Source: CAYSZB01 sp964435475
Lineage (GTDB): Bacteria > Chloroflexota > Anaerolineae > Anaerolineales > Anaerolineaceae
Length of the DNA: 64,000 nucleotides
Direction of reading: 5' to 3'
NCBI GenBank assembly: GCA_964435475.1
Contig: CAYSZB010000005.1
Coordinates: 9,518-73,517, forward strand
Shown: positions 51,897 to 60,159 of the stretch, piece by piece
How the letters are laid out: each line of letters starts with the position of its first letter
How positions within the stretch are numbered: the first letter of the stretch is position 1
Notes under the pieces: generated by a model
What the model was told of the DNA's origin: nothing
Databases searched by the model: none
What the model saw: only the letters and a program-made list of their open reading frames with translations
Position numbers and translations under genes: made by a program

Positions 51897-52478
51897 CTAT
51901 AGTGTGTGGCCTTCGTTAAACTCCTCGACCTGGTATATTTTCACCTGCAGTTTACGTCTGCGCCAGAGGTCTGCTGAAGCACCCATCTTCTGGCAAAGAT
52001 GACTGAGAAAATATTTCGGGTCGGGGAGTTGTTGCCAGACCTGGGGGAGGAAGGTTGCTTTTCGAAAACCATCCTGCAGAATAACACCATCAACTCCTGG
52101 TCGTAAATGATCAGGTAGGCTGTCAGGTTTATCATAATCAATATCCTGGGGTTCACTGAGCCATGAGATCTCCATCTCGATCTGGTCCAGTTCCCCTGGT
52201 GTTACAGGGTTAAAACGGTAGTCTTCCAGGGCTGCAGCAATGGCATGTTCCTGCACGTCCAGGGCGAGTGGTTGATAGGCTTCAAGTGTGCCAATGCAGC
52301 CACGCAGTTCTCCCTCTTTCGTTAATGTGACAAAGCTGGCCCCATCTTGTTGGAGTCTCGCTGGTAGGTTTTCCAATTGGATTGGTGTAACCTTTTCTCT
52401 ACTTACTGCTTCGATCATTGACCTGCGGGCAATTTGTAACAAAGTCCGTTTTTCATCAAAACTGAGTTTTCCTGGCAT
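51897..52478 (-). CDS. AmmeMemoRadiSam system protein A (AMMECR1 domain)
   Basis: 193 residues. AMMECR1 core: LPARLQQDGASFVTLTKEGELRGCIGTL near 44-71 (the L-R-G-C-I-G motif) and SWLSEPQDIDYD near 108. It is usually found with a MEMO1-like protein and a radical SAM enzyme; neither is in the window. Biochemical role unknown. GAGGTG lies ten bases before the ATG. Confidence 0.88.
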   Translation of the reverse strand: MPGKLSFDEKRTLLQIARRSMIEAVSREKVTPIQLENLPARLQQDGASFVTLTKEGELRGCIGTLEAYQPLALDVQEHAIAAALEDYRFNPVTPGELDQIEMEISWLSEPQDIDYDKPDSLPDHLRPGVDGVILQDGFRKATFLPQVWQQLPDPKYFLSHLCQKMGASADLWRRRKLQVKIYQVEEFNEGHTL

Positions 52479-52618
52479 AGTGATTGCACCTCACTTATCT
52501 GCTTAACCAAAAAACCTTTCACAGATCAAAAAGGTTCAGCATGGATTAAGAATTGCATATGAATTATAGCGCTAAGGTGTTAAAATAGGACAGTTAGTGA
52601 AACGAAAAAGGTTGATGA

Positions 52619-53500
52619 ATGCCCATGGATGAAGATTTGAATCCCATTGATATACCTCCACAAGAGGAAAAACAGGCATTAAGGACAGAACAGGAATTAT
52701 CTCCAGTTCAACCTGTGCCTGTTACCAGGAAAAAGAATGGAATTGGAGCATGGAAGATGCTTGCCACCGTGATCAGCGCGGCTTTCATCGTTGCGACTCT
52801 ATTTACCATTTGGTCACCGATCAGCCTGGTGTCGCAAAGCCTTGAAGAGCGCATGGCTGCAGCCCTGGGCGTTGAAGGTTTGCCAGAAGAAGCTCCAGCC
52901 ATTGTTGAAGCAACTCTCGATCCTCTTGTTGCTAACAGGATCGGCATTGTTGTCGGGCATCAGGGTAATGATAGTGGTGCAGTTTGCCCGGATGGATTAA
53001 CCGAGGTTGAGATCAACAGCCGCATAGCCACTTATGTTCAGCAAAGATTGATAGGACTTGGGTATGAAGTTATTCTACTTGATGAGTTTGATGACCGGTT
53101 AATTGATTTCAGAGGTATTCTGCTGATTTCCCTTCATGCTGATTCGTGTGAATATATTAATGACACAGCAACTGGTTTTAAGGTTGCTGCGGCTCTTTCT
53201 GAATCAAAGTTTGAAGATTCAGAAAAATTGATTAGCTGCATCTCACAACGCTATACCGAAAAAACCGGCATGACCTTTCATTATCAATCTGTCACAACTG
53301 ATATGACCTATTACCATGCATTTGATGAGATCAACCCTCAAACAACAGCCGCGATCATTGAGACCGGGTTCATGAACCTGGACAGGCAAATGCTGACTGA
53401 CAAAGCCGAATTGTTGGCTGAAGGAGTTGTTGCAGGGTTGGTTTGTTATCTGAACAACGAGCAATTGCAAAGTCCACAACCAACTCCAACCAATCCATGA
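52619..53500 (+). CDS. N-acetylmuramoyl-L-alanine amidase (Amidase_3)
   Basis: 293 residues: cytoplasmic head, one TM (about 43-65), then an amidase_3 domain. Zinc ligands and catalytic Glu are visible: VVGHQGNDSGAV near 109-120, GLTEVEIN near 124-131, ISLHADSCE near 168-176 and AIIETGFMN near 244-252. It cleaves the amide between MurNAc and the stem peptide. Its stop overlaps the start of the next gene (ATGA). It heads an amidase/L,D-transpeptidase/L,D-transpeptidase run. Confidence 0.92.
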   Translation: MPMDEDLNPIDIPPQEEKQALRTEQELSPVQPVPVTRKKNGIGAWKMLATVISAAFIVATLFTIWSPISLVSQSLEERMAAALGVEGLPEEAPAIVEATLDPLVANRIGIVVGHQGNDSGAVCPDGLTEVEINSRIATYVQQRLIGLGYEVILLDEFDDRLIDFRGILLISLHADSCEYINDTATGFKVAAALSESKFEDSEKLISCISQRYTEKTGMTFHYQSVTTDMTYYHAFDEINPQTTAAIIETGFMNLDRQMLTDKAELLAEGVVAGLVCYLNNEQLQSPQPTPTNP

Positions 53501-54624
53501 GTGATGACGTTGTTCTTTCCTCCCAGTTAATAATTGCTGCAAAAAGCGCTTTGAAGCGCAATGACCATGTGGTTGCCCGTGCACTCGCGAAACGTGCATT
53601 AACCTTTAATCAACAAAATATTGATGCATTACTTATCCTTGGTGGTCTATCTGCACCGCTTGAGAGTGTTGCTTACCTGGAACGGGCTTTAGTTATAAAC
53701 CCCCAGGATTTGCGGGCAAAAGAAGGACTTGCCTGGGCTCAGGAACGCTTAAGAGACTATGTCCCAGATCACACCCGCCCAATCAAGATCCAGCAGGAGG
53801 TCACCCGCCAGGTTGCCATACCTGCACCTTCCATTCAACCCTCTTTGCAGAAGTCTGCCAGCCGACAACGCATGCCATGGGCATATGTCCTCCTTTTAGC
53901 CATCCTCGTGGTTGGCCTAATACTAGGCATAAGCCTGCTTCCATCTATGCTGTCAGAGGTTAAGGGCAGCCCGCTCAACCTGATGTCTGTGGTAGGTGCG
54001 ATTTTTCCCTCACGCACGCCGACTGCCACAGCCACGGCGACTTTAACCCATACACCCACTTTGACCAATACTCCGACGATAACGCCTACCAACACCCCGA
54101 CCCTGACGCCAACACCCACCAGTACCGCCACCTCAACATCGACACCGACAGATACACCGACACCGACAGACACAGCCACTTTAACACCCACCTTAACAGA
54201 TACCCCTGTACCAACTGCTACCAACACCGATATCCCGGAAACCGAAGAACAAACTGAAGAGATCTCTTATGGCGAGAAATGGATCGATATCGACCTCTCA
54301 GCCCAGATGTTATATGCCTATGAGGGCAACACGATCGTGGGCGCCTTCCTGGTTTCAACCGGTACTTCAGCTACACCTACCGTGACGGGGCAATATCATG
54401 TTTACGTAAAATATGTCTATACAGATATGGCAGGACCGGGATATTACCTGCCAGATGTACCATATACCATGTACTTTTATGATGGATATGGCATCCATGG
54501 TACTTACTGGCACGATAATTTTGGGACGCCCATGAGCCATGGCTGTGTCAATATGCGTACCTCAGAGGCTGAGTGGTTGTTTTATTGGGCATATGTAGGC
54601 ATTCTTGTGAACGTTCATTATTGA
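53497..54624 (+). CDS. L,D-transpeptidase with TPR-like head and Thr/Pro stalk
   Basis: 375 residues from the ATG at 53497. Residues ~5-90 contain a TPR-like repeat (LIIAAKSALKRNDHVVARALAKRAL, split). TM near 128-150, a long Thr/Pro stalk (about 170-245), then a YkuD domain ending HGTYWHDNFG and SHGCVNMRTSEAEW, with the catalytic Cys in S-H-G-C. It makes 3-3 cross-links or attaches proteins. The stalk places the enzyme away from the membrane. The start overlaps the amidase stop by four bases. Confidence 0.9.
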   Translation: MSDDVVLSSQLIIAAKSALKRNDHVVARALAKRALTFNQQNIDALLILGGLSAPLESVAYLERALVINPQDLRAKEGLAWAQERLRDYVPDHTRPIKIQQEVTRQVAIPAPSIQPSLQKSASRQRMPWAYVLLLAILVVGLILGISLLPSMLSEVKGSPLNLMSVVGAIFPSRTPTATATATLTHTPTLTNTPTITPTNTPTLTPTPTSTATSTSTPTDTPTPTDTATLTPTLTDTPVPTATNTDIPETEEQTEEISYGEKWIDIDLSAQMLYAYEGNTIVGAFLVSTGTSATPTVTGQYHVYVKYVYTDMAGPGYYLPDVPYTMYFYDGYGIHGTYWHDNFGTPMSHGCVNMRTSEAEWLFYWAYVGILVNVHY

Positions 54625-54630
54625 TCGCCC

Positions 54631-55632
54631 ATGAAGTTCAATCTGACCGATTTTGACCCTTCCCGACGGGATTTTATCAAGAATGTCAGTATGGGATTTT
54701 TGGGTGCTTGCCTTCCCTGGCAATTGACCCATGCATTGCCTTATCGGGATTTATCCCTGGGTCGGGTAACTTTTGATGGTATTCCATTGTATGAAGCAGC
54801 AGACTTTTCGTCAAAACGGATCAAGAGGCTTTACAAAAACCAGGTATATGCCATCACCCAAACGATCAGGAGTAATGATCCCTCTCATCACAATAAGATC
54901 TGGTACATGCTGGATGATATCGGGTATGCCCACTCAGCTTACATCCAGGAAGTTAAACATAACCCTCAACACGATTACATTGAGATACCTGAAAGCGGAC
55001 GAGTCGGTGAGATCACTGTTCCAGTGGTCCAATCTTATTACAATATTAAACGCATGAACCGTGCCAATAAATTAAATTATGCCATGATGTTCTGGGTTAA
55101 AGCTGTTGAGGTGGATGAATCTGGCATTTGCTGGTACAAACTGATGGATGATCAGAATTATTCTACCTATTACATCCCCACCCGTGCGATGCGCATCGTC
55201 CCTTATGAGGAATTGCAACCAGTATCTCCAATGGTTGAGCCTGCCGAGAAATGGATCCTGGTTGATATCAAGAACCAGAGGATGGATGCTTATGAAGGTG
55301 ACCAACTGGTTAGGTCGAGCAAGACAGCTACCGGATTGTATGACAGCACCCCACGCGGTTGGTTTACCATCACTCGCAAGCGTCCCTGCCGCCATATGGA
55401 AGGTGAAGGTTTTGACCTGCCTGGAGTTCCGTGGGTCAGCTATATTGCGGGCAGCGGCATTGCTTTTCATGGTGTCTACTGGCACAACGATCTGGGTATC
55501 CCGCATAGCCATGGGTGCATTCATCTGCCGGTAAAACTTGCCCAATGGGTTTACCTCTGGACAGTTCCCCATGTACCTGTTGACAAATACATTTTTGCTG
55601 ATGATAACGGCACCCGGGTTCAGATCATATAA
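54631..55632 (+). CDS. L,D-transpeptidase with twin-arginine signal
   Basis: 333 residues. The N-terminus DPSRRDFIKNVSMGFLGAC is a clear Tat motif (S-R-R-x-F-I-K). An SH3-like or unassigned beta region follows (about 45-190), then a YkuD domain with SGIAFHGVYWHNDLG near 281-294 and SHGCIHLPVKLAQW near 298-311. The Cys is in S-H-G-C. It follows the other transpeptidase by 6 bases, without a Shine-Dalgarno, so coupling is likely. It is unusual in using the folded-protein export route. Confidence 0.9.
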   Translation: MKFNLTDFDPSRRDFIKNVSMGFLGACLPWQLTHALPYRDLSLGRVTFDGIPLYEAADFSSKRIKRLYKNQVYAITQTIRSNDPSHHNKIWYMLDDIGYAHSAYIQEVKHNPQHDYIEIPESGRVGEITVPVVQSYYNIKRMNRANKLNYAMMFWVKAVEVDESGICWYKLMDDQNYSTYYIPTRAMRIVPYEELQPVSPMVEPAEKWILVDIKNQRMDAYEGDQLVRSSKTATGLYDSTPRGWFTITRKRPCRHMEGEGFDLPGVPWVSYIAGSGIAFHGVYWHNDLGIPHSHGCIHLPVKLAQWVYLWTVPHVPVDKYIFADDNGTRVQII

Positions 55633-55710
55633 TCATTTAGGATTGTAAAGGGTGTTAATCCAATTTTTATAGTACTTCACTATAATAATGGTATAAAAAT
55701 TGGAGGCGTT

Positions 55711-56133
55711 TTGACGAAAGTTGCGATTTTTTCAGGTTTAGTATTTGATCAGGATGATCAACAAGTTTCCACAGCAATCGTTGGTGACGAGCCATACTAT
55801 GTTGTCAACGATGGTGGCTTTCTGCGACATATCCCCTCGCGTGACGTAGACCGCCAGGTGTGGGATTATATGTTCAAACAGATCGAGGGTAAGGAAGATT
55901 TCTTAAGTGAACAGGCCGCCAAGATGATGGGACAGGAGGACATTTTTACAGTGGCGATGATCGAGTCCCAGTTAAAGAACAGCGAAAAGCAATTCGAAGC
56001 GCTGGCATCTACCGGTATCCCCGGATCAAGCCGCGATTACCTGGGCATGATGGGGTTTAAGGTGATTATTGATTTACATGGCAATGTCTTGGCGATAAAG
56101 CAACCTGGAATTGCCTCTGATGGAGAGGAATGA
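55711..56133 (+). CDS. Hypothetical protein, conserved-looking, redox operon
   Basis: 140 residues from a TTG at 55711-55713 with GGAGG eight bases upstream. No TM. The N-terminal 45 residues form beta strands (VAIFSGLVFDQDDQQVSTAIVG), then helices (DRQVWDYMFKQIEGKEDFLSEQAAKMMG), and the tail has strand GFKVIIDLHGNVLAIKQPG. I do not recognise a family. It is followed by a thioredoxin-fold gene 38 bases later and a Rieske gene, and probably shares their promoter region. Confidence 0.65.
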   Translation: MTKVAIFSGLVFDQDDQQVSTAIVGDEPYYVVNDGGFLRHIPSRDVDRQVWDYMFKQIEGKEDFLSEQAAKMMGQEDIFTVAMIESQLKNSEKQFEALASTGIPGSSRDYLGMMGFKVIIDLHGNVLAIKQPGIASDGEE

Positions 56134-56171
56134 TCATTTCTGATACAATTAATCAGCGATAGGACTCAAAA

Positions 56172-57002
56172 ATGACATCCGATTTCATCATTGACATCAC
56201 TGAAGATAATTTTGAGATGGAAGTACTTAATTACTCTTTCCATGCCCCAGTCGTGGTGGATTTCTGGGCGCATTGGTGTGTGCCCTGCCGCGTATTTGAA
56301 CCTTTACTGCAAGGTATGGCAAATGAATCAGAAGGTCGGTTCAGGCTCGCAAGAGTTAATGTAGATGACAATCCGAAGCTTGCTGAACGTCTCAAGGTGC
56401 GCAACGTTCCCACGATTAAGACATTTGTTGATGGTCGTATTGTCTCGGAATTCTCTGGCGTCCTATCTGAAACAAATTTACGGGAATATCTTTCTCGCAT
56501 CACCCCATCCCAGGGTGATCTGACCCTGGAAAAAGGAAAGAGTCTTTTGTGGGACAGGTTATGGCGCGACGCTGAGGAGACCTTTACCGAATTCCTGCAA
56601 AGATTTCCAAACCACCCGGTGGCTTTGTTGGGGTTGGCAAAAGCTTACCTACACCAGGCAAAAGCACGCGAGGCCGATCAGATCCTAGCGAACTTTCCAG
56701 CCAGCGCTGAATACAACCGGGCAAAAAGTCTTCGACCTGTCTCAAAAGCCTATCTATGGGTGCAATCTCAAAAAACTGCCATCGGGCAACCCCTGGAGGC
56801 GGCTTTTCAAAATGGTCTGCGCCTTGCCATGCGGGGAAACATTCTTTCTGCCCTGGATGGTTTCCTGGATATCTTGAAACGAGATCAATCTTACCGGGAT
56901 GGAGAAGTAAAAGATGTCTATCTTGGGTTGCTGGAACTTTTGGGAGATCAACACCCGGATGTCCGTCAATACCGCAGTGATCTTTCCAATGTCCTTTTTT
57001 AG
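56172..57002 (+). CDS. Thioredoxin-domain protein with C-terminal TPR-like helices (CnoX/YbbN-like)
   Basis: 276 residues. Thioredoxin fold about 6-110 with active site FWAHWCVPCRVFEPLL near 31-46 (W-C-V-P-C), cis-Pro in VRNVPTIKTFVDG near 76-88. The rest is helical with TPR-like units (LLWDRLWRDAEETFTEFLQRF, ALLGLAKAYLHQAKAREADQ), as in CnoX/YbbN chaperedoxins. It probably protects or reduces client proteins. AGGA precedes the ATG. The Rieske gene starts 31 bases after its stop. Confidence 0.9.
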   Translation: MTSDFIIDITEDNFEMEVLNYSFHAPVVVDFWAHWCVPCRVFEPLLQGMANESEGRFRLARVNVDDNPKLAERLKVRNVPTIKTFVDGRIVSEFSGVLSETNLREYLSRITPSQGDLTLEKGKSLLWDRLWRDAEETFTEFLQRFPNHPVALLGLAKAYLHQAKAREADQILANFPASAEYNRAKSLRPVSKAYLWVQSQKTAIGQPLEAAFQNGLRLAMRGNILSALDGFLDILKRDQSYRDGEVKDVYLGLLELLGDQHPDVRQYRSDLSNVLF

Positions 57003-57033
57003 TTTGTGTGATCTTCAGAATGGGAGACTAAAG

Positions 57034-57363
57034 ATGAGTTTTGTTTCAATAATGCAGGCTGATGAGTTGATGCCAGGCGAGAAGGCTATTGCTGAGGTTT
57101 ATGAGCGGAAAATCCTCCTGGTTAATCTTGATGGTAAGTTCTTTGCCCTGGACAACCGTTGCCCTCACCTTGGCGGATCACTGGGTGATGGGATGATGGA
57201 AAAAGGCAGGATTGTTTGCCCACGCCACCATGCGATCTTTGACTTGAAGACGGGTGAATGCCTGGGGAACGCCAGAATAGCCTTTATCAGCATGAAAGTG
57301 AAAAACGCCAGGTCAATTCCCGTCAAGGTCGAAAAGGGTAACATCCTGGTGGACCTAGATTAA
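57034..57363 (+). CDS. Rieske-type 2Fe-2S ferredoxin
   Basis: 109 residues, one domain. Iron ligands C-x-H and C-x2-H are in NRCPHLGGSLGDG near 42-54 and IVCPRHHAIFDLKTGECLG near 62-80. This is the small NirD-like/ferredoxin type that carries electrons for oxygenases or reductases. The ATG at 57034 is preferred because GGGAG precedes it; the frame is open upstream into the thioredoxin gene. Partner oxidoreductase not in the window. Confidence 0.9.
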   Translation: MSFVSIMQADELMPGEKAIAEVYERKILLVNLDGKFFALDNRCPHLGGSLGDGMMEKGRIVCPRHHAIFDLKTGECLGNARIAFISMKVKNARSIPVKVEKGNILVDLD

Positions 57364-57364
57364 C

Positions 57365-58264
57365 TTATATCTTTGCATGTAACCTGAATGCATGTTTTAG
57401 GGCTTGAATGATCGTCAATTCCTGACCTTCGCAGTCAGATGAGCCAATCTTGATCTTGGGCTTTGTTTTGCCATGAAAATCGCTGCCACATGTGATCAAT
57501 AATTTTCGTTCTACGCAAAAATCCCTGTAAAACCTGGTTTGTTCAGGTAAATGGTAACTGCTGTAAACCTCCAGTCCCTCAACGCCATTGGCAATAAGTT
57601 CTTCCAATATTTGCCGGTCCTCATTAACCATTTTCCCCGGGTGTGCAAGGATGGGTACACCATGATTTTCAACGATCATCCTGACCGTTTCTGACAGGGA
57701 TATGTACTTTATCTCCACGTACCCTGGTTTTCCCTGGTGGCAATAATCCCAGTAAAAATTAACCTGGGGGTTGTCACTCCTTGACCCGCCCTCAAAATAA
57801 GGTTGCAACAGCAGATTCTGGTGGTCTTTGTCAAATGCCATGGCTGCTTCTGCGATCATTTCACCGTTTACGACGCCATTTCTCGACAGAGAGGCGATCA
57901 TGTCGTCATCAAATTGAAAACCAGCTTCCCTGAGCAGCCTGATGCGTGTCTTGGATGCCTGTTGTTCCTGTTTGAGAATATTCTCTTCGTTTTCGTCAAA
58001 AACTGGGTTGGCATAATCTATGCCATAACCTAAAAGGTGCAGATTGGTGCCTTTATGCATGCAGTCCAACTCTATTCCAGGGATGATCTCAAGGTCTTTC
58101 CACCGTGCCGCCTTGATCGCTTCGCTCACTCCCTTTGTTGTATTGTGATCAGCTACGGCGGCGTATTTTATCCCGTTCTTGATGCATTTTTGCACCAGTT
58201 CAGTGGGGATGAGTTGCCCATCATCGCTGTAAAGGGTGTGCAGATGCAGATCGATGCTTGCCAT
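57365..58264 (-). CDS. PHP-domain phosphoesterase
   Basis: 299 residues. Metal-binding motifs of PHP proteins: IDLHLHTLYSDDG near 4-16, AAVADHNTTKG near 35-45, IIPGIELDCMH near 59-69, PILAHPGK near 205 and LITCGSDFHGK near 266-276. It resembles the YciV/RnaAM-like group that hydrolyses phosphodiesters or nucleotides. It converges with the Rieske gene with a one-base gap. AAGGA precedes the ATG. Confidence 0.9.
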   Translation of the reverse strand: MASIDLHLHTLYSDDGQLIPTELVQKCIKNGIKYAAVADHNTTKGVSEAIKAARWKDLEIIPGIELDCMHKGTNLHLLGYGIDYANPVFDENEENILKQEQQASKTRIRLLREAGFQFDDDMIASLSRNGVVNGEMIAEAAMAFDKDHQNLLLQPYFEGGSRSDNPQVNFYWDYCHQGKPGYVEIKYISLSETVRMIVENHGVPILAHPGKMVNEDRQILEELIANGVEGLEVYSSYHLPEQTRFYRDFCVERKLLITCGSDFHGKTKPKIKIGSSDCEGQELTIIQALKHAFRLHAKI

Positions 58265-58275
58265 ATTTCTAATCC

Positions 58276-58839
58276 TTAATTCTTTCCAAATTCATCCTGG
58301 TAAGTTAATTCCAACCGGACCTCTTTTGCCTGGATATCCTCATTCGTATATGAACTCAGGTCGATGCCATTGACTTGAAATCCTTGGCTAAAATAAAAAT
58401 CGATTGCCATTGTGTTGCAGGTTTGGGTTTCCAGGACAATCTCTCGAAACCCCTCAGTTTTGCTGATCGATTTCGCCTTTTCCATCAATAACTTACCATA
58501 GCCCATATTCCGGTAGCCTGGCAGGATCAATAACTCAGTAATCCTAAGACGGTTATGCCACTTTTCACGCTCAATTTCAAGGAATCCTACAATCTCTCCA
58601 TTTTCATAAAGCCCAAAAGCTGTCGGGTCGTCCAGGTAATCAGAGTAGAGATGCCCCTCAAAATGTTTGATTTGAGTATTCTCGAATGGCTTTCTCACCA
58701 GCCTGATCGAAAAAGGCGTGTCAGTTCTTCGATCTATGTCATAATACTCTGAGGTTGAATATTTAAAGTCAAGCACAAACCCCTTCCAGGTTGCTTCGGG
58801 CAGTTCCCTAATCTCAGACAGAGGTGGTGGAACACTCAT
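58276..58839 (-). CDS. GNAT family N-acetyltransferase
   Basis: 187 residues, single GNAT domain. Acetyl-CoA loop ELLILPGYRNMGYGKLLMEKA near 108-128 (R-N-x-G-Y-G) and VLETQTCNTMAIDFYFSQGFQVNG near 139-162. The N-terminal ~60 residues bring a substrate part. The acceptor is unknown. It lies 7 bases after the RNA methyltransferase gene and 11 before the PHP gene, so the three may share one transcript. Confidence 0.85.
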   Translation of the reverse strand: MSVPPPLSEIRELPEATWKGFVLDFKYSTSEYYDIDRRTDTPFSIRLVRKPFENTQIKHFEGHLYSDYLDDPTAFGLYENGEIVGFLEIEREKWHNRLRITELLILPGYRNMGYGKLLMEKAKSISKTEGFREIVLETQTCNTMAIDFYFSQGFQVNGIDLSSYTNEDIQAKEVRLELTYQDEFGKN

Positions 58840-58846
58840 CTCCCAC

Positions 58847-60082
58847 TCACTTCCTGACTAGGTGGCAGATGCATTCCACGTGGTATGTCTGGGGGAACAT
58901 GTCAAAAGGTTGCATTGACCGCACCTCATAACCTGCATCGCATAAGTATGCCAGGTCCCTGGCAAGGGTTGCAGGGTCGCAACTTACGTATATCACCTGG
59001 GGGCAGCCCAGGTTGGCCAACGCCATGCGGGCAGTTTTTTCAAGACCTGCTCTTGGCGGGTCCAGGAGAACCAGGTCGGGTGACAACTCAAGACCGGGCA
59101 ATATCTCTTCGACCAGCCCCTCATAAAGGTCAACGTTATCAAAACAGTCCAGGTTGGCAGCGAAGTCATAACATGCCGACGGTGAGGATTCGAAAGCCAC
59201 CAACTTGTCAGCTTCCTTCGCCAAAATAACGCTGAAAAGTCCTACTCCACTGAACAATTCTAGAAACAAGCGTTTTTCCTTAACAATCCCGATTAGGCTT
59301 CTTACATACTCTACCATCGCGTCGGCTTGGGCATTATTCACCTGGAAAAACGACTCTGGTGAGACACGCAGTTCATGGATACCAGACAAGAACAGTTGTG
59401 CATCTTCGCCTGCAAGGTTGAGGGTAAGTCCCTCAGGGCTCAAGTAGGTCGCTGAAATGGGCATATCGAGCTCAAAATCGGGGATGGAATATTCTTTTCC
59501 TTCAAACAGTAACATGATTTCATCCCGGCTGTCCTGCCGGATTGCAAGACGTTCGATTCCGCTGCCCGGTTCCAGTTTGATTTGTGGCCAGGTATCATTT
59601 ATTCCTGGCTGAGGTAAATGGCATTCCTCGATTGCGACCAGGTTTCTGCCGTTTGTCCCCGTGAAACAAAGACTTCCTTGACCAGACACATGGAACTGCA
59701 AATGGTTACGGTAATGCCACTGATCTGGCGATGGGATGATGTCATTAACTTTCAGATCACCCAGCTTGCCAATGCGCATTAACTGGTCCCTCAGCACTTC
59801 CATTTTAATTTTTAATTGCTCATCATAGGGAATGTGCTGATAATGGCATCCGCCACAATTACCAAAATGCTTGCATTGAGGTTTTATCCTCTTAGGGGAA
59901 GTAACAATAACATCGAGAGGGTTTCCACGGGCAAAACGCGGTTTGTCTTCTATCATATGTATGCGAATGGTCTCGCCCGGTAACACAAATGGCACAAAAA
60001 CTGCCCGACCATCCGGCAGGTGGGCCAACCCGTCACCGCCAAAGACCATTTTTTCGATGTTTACGATCAATTCATTATCCAT
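58847..60082 (-). CDS. 23S rRNA/tRNA m5U methyltransferase (TrmA/RlmC/RlmD family)
   Basis: 411 residues from the ATG at 60080-60082 (GGAAAG upstream). N-terminal TRAM domain (about 1-60), 4Fe-4S cysteines in CKHFGNCGGCHYQH near 70-83, SAM-binding segment LELFSGVGLFSVILA near 275-289, and catalytic Cys in VIYVSCDPATLARDL near 365-379. It makes 5-methyluridine; family members modify U747 or U1939 of 23S rRNA, or T54 in tRNA, and I cannot tell which. An earlier ATG lies two codons upstream. Confidence 0.92.
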   Translation of the reverse strand: MDNELIVNIEKMVFGGDGLAHLPDGRAVFVPFVLPGETIRIHMIEDKPRFARGNPLDVIVTSPKRIKPQCKHFGNCGGCHYQHIPYDEQLKIKMEVLRDQLMRIGKLGDLKVNDIIPSPDQWHYRNHLQFHVSGQGSLCFTGTNGRNLVAIEECHLPQPGINDTWPQIKLEPGSGIERLAIRQDSRDEIMLLFEGKEYSIPDFELDMPISATYLSPEGLTLNLAGEDAQLFLSGIHELRVSPESFFQVNNAQADAMVEYVRSLIGIVKEKRLFLELFSGVGLFSVILAKEADKLVAFESSPSACYDFAANLDCFDNVDLYEGLVEEILPGLELSPDLVLLDPPRAGLEKTARMALANLGCPQVIYVSCDPATLARDLAYLCDAGYEVRSMQPFDMFPQTYHVECICHLVRK

Positions 60083-60100
60083 GACCATGCTTTCCAAAAT

Positions 60101-60140
60101 AAAACGCCTGGTGTCTATTTTACATGACACCAGACGTTTT
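60101..60140 (-). terminator. Terminator of the aminotransferase gene
   Basis: A 15-bp stem (AAAACGCCTGGTGTC with GACACCAGACGTTTT, one mismatch) and 10-base loop. The minus strand continues ATTTTGG. It ends 19 bases before the methyltransferase start. Confidence 0.8.
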
Positions 60141-60159
60141 GTCAGTTCAGTATAGTTTA

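Noticed and set aside
53835..54227. Minus-strand frame of V/G-rich repeats opposite the transpeptidase stalk
   Set aside because: It is the complement of the Thr/Pro codons (ACN CCN); the same happens opposite the CAP stalk near 10291-10527 and the sortase stalk near 61881-62066.
54015..54235. Short direct repeats that could look like a CRISPR array
   Set aside because: They are codon repeats for Thr and Pro in the stalk, with no spacers or regular palindromic repeat.
55633..55710. Cyclic di-AMP riboswitch near wall genes
   Set aside because: The gaps are too short for a ydaO-type RNA and no conserved core was seen.
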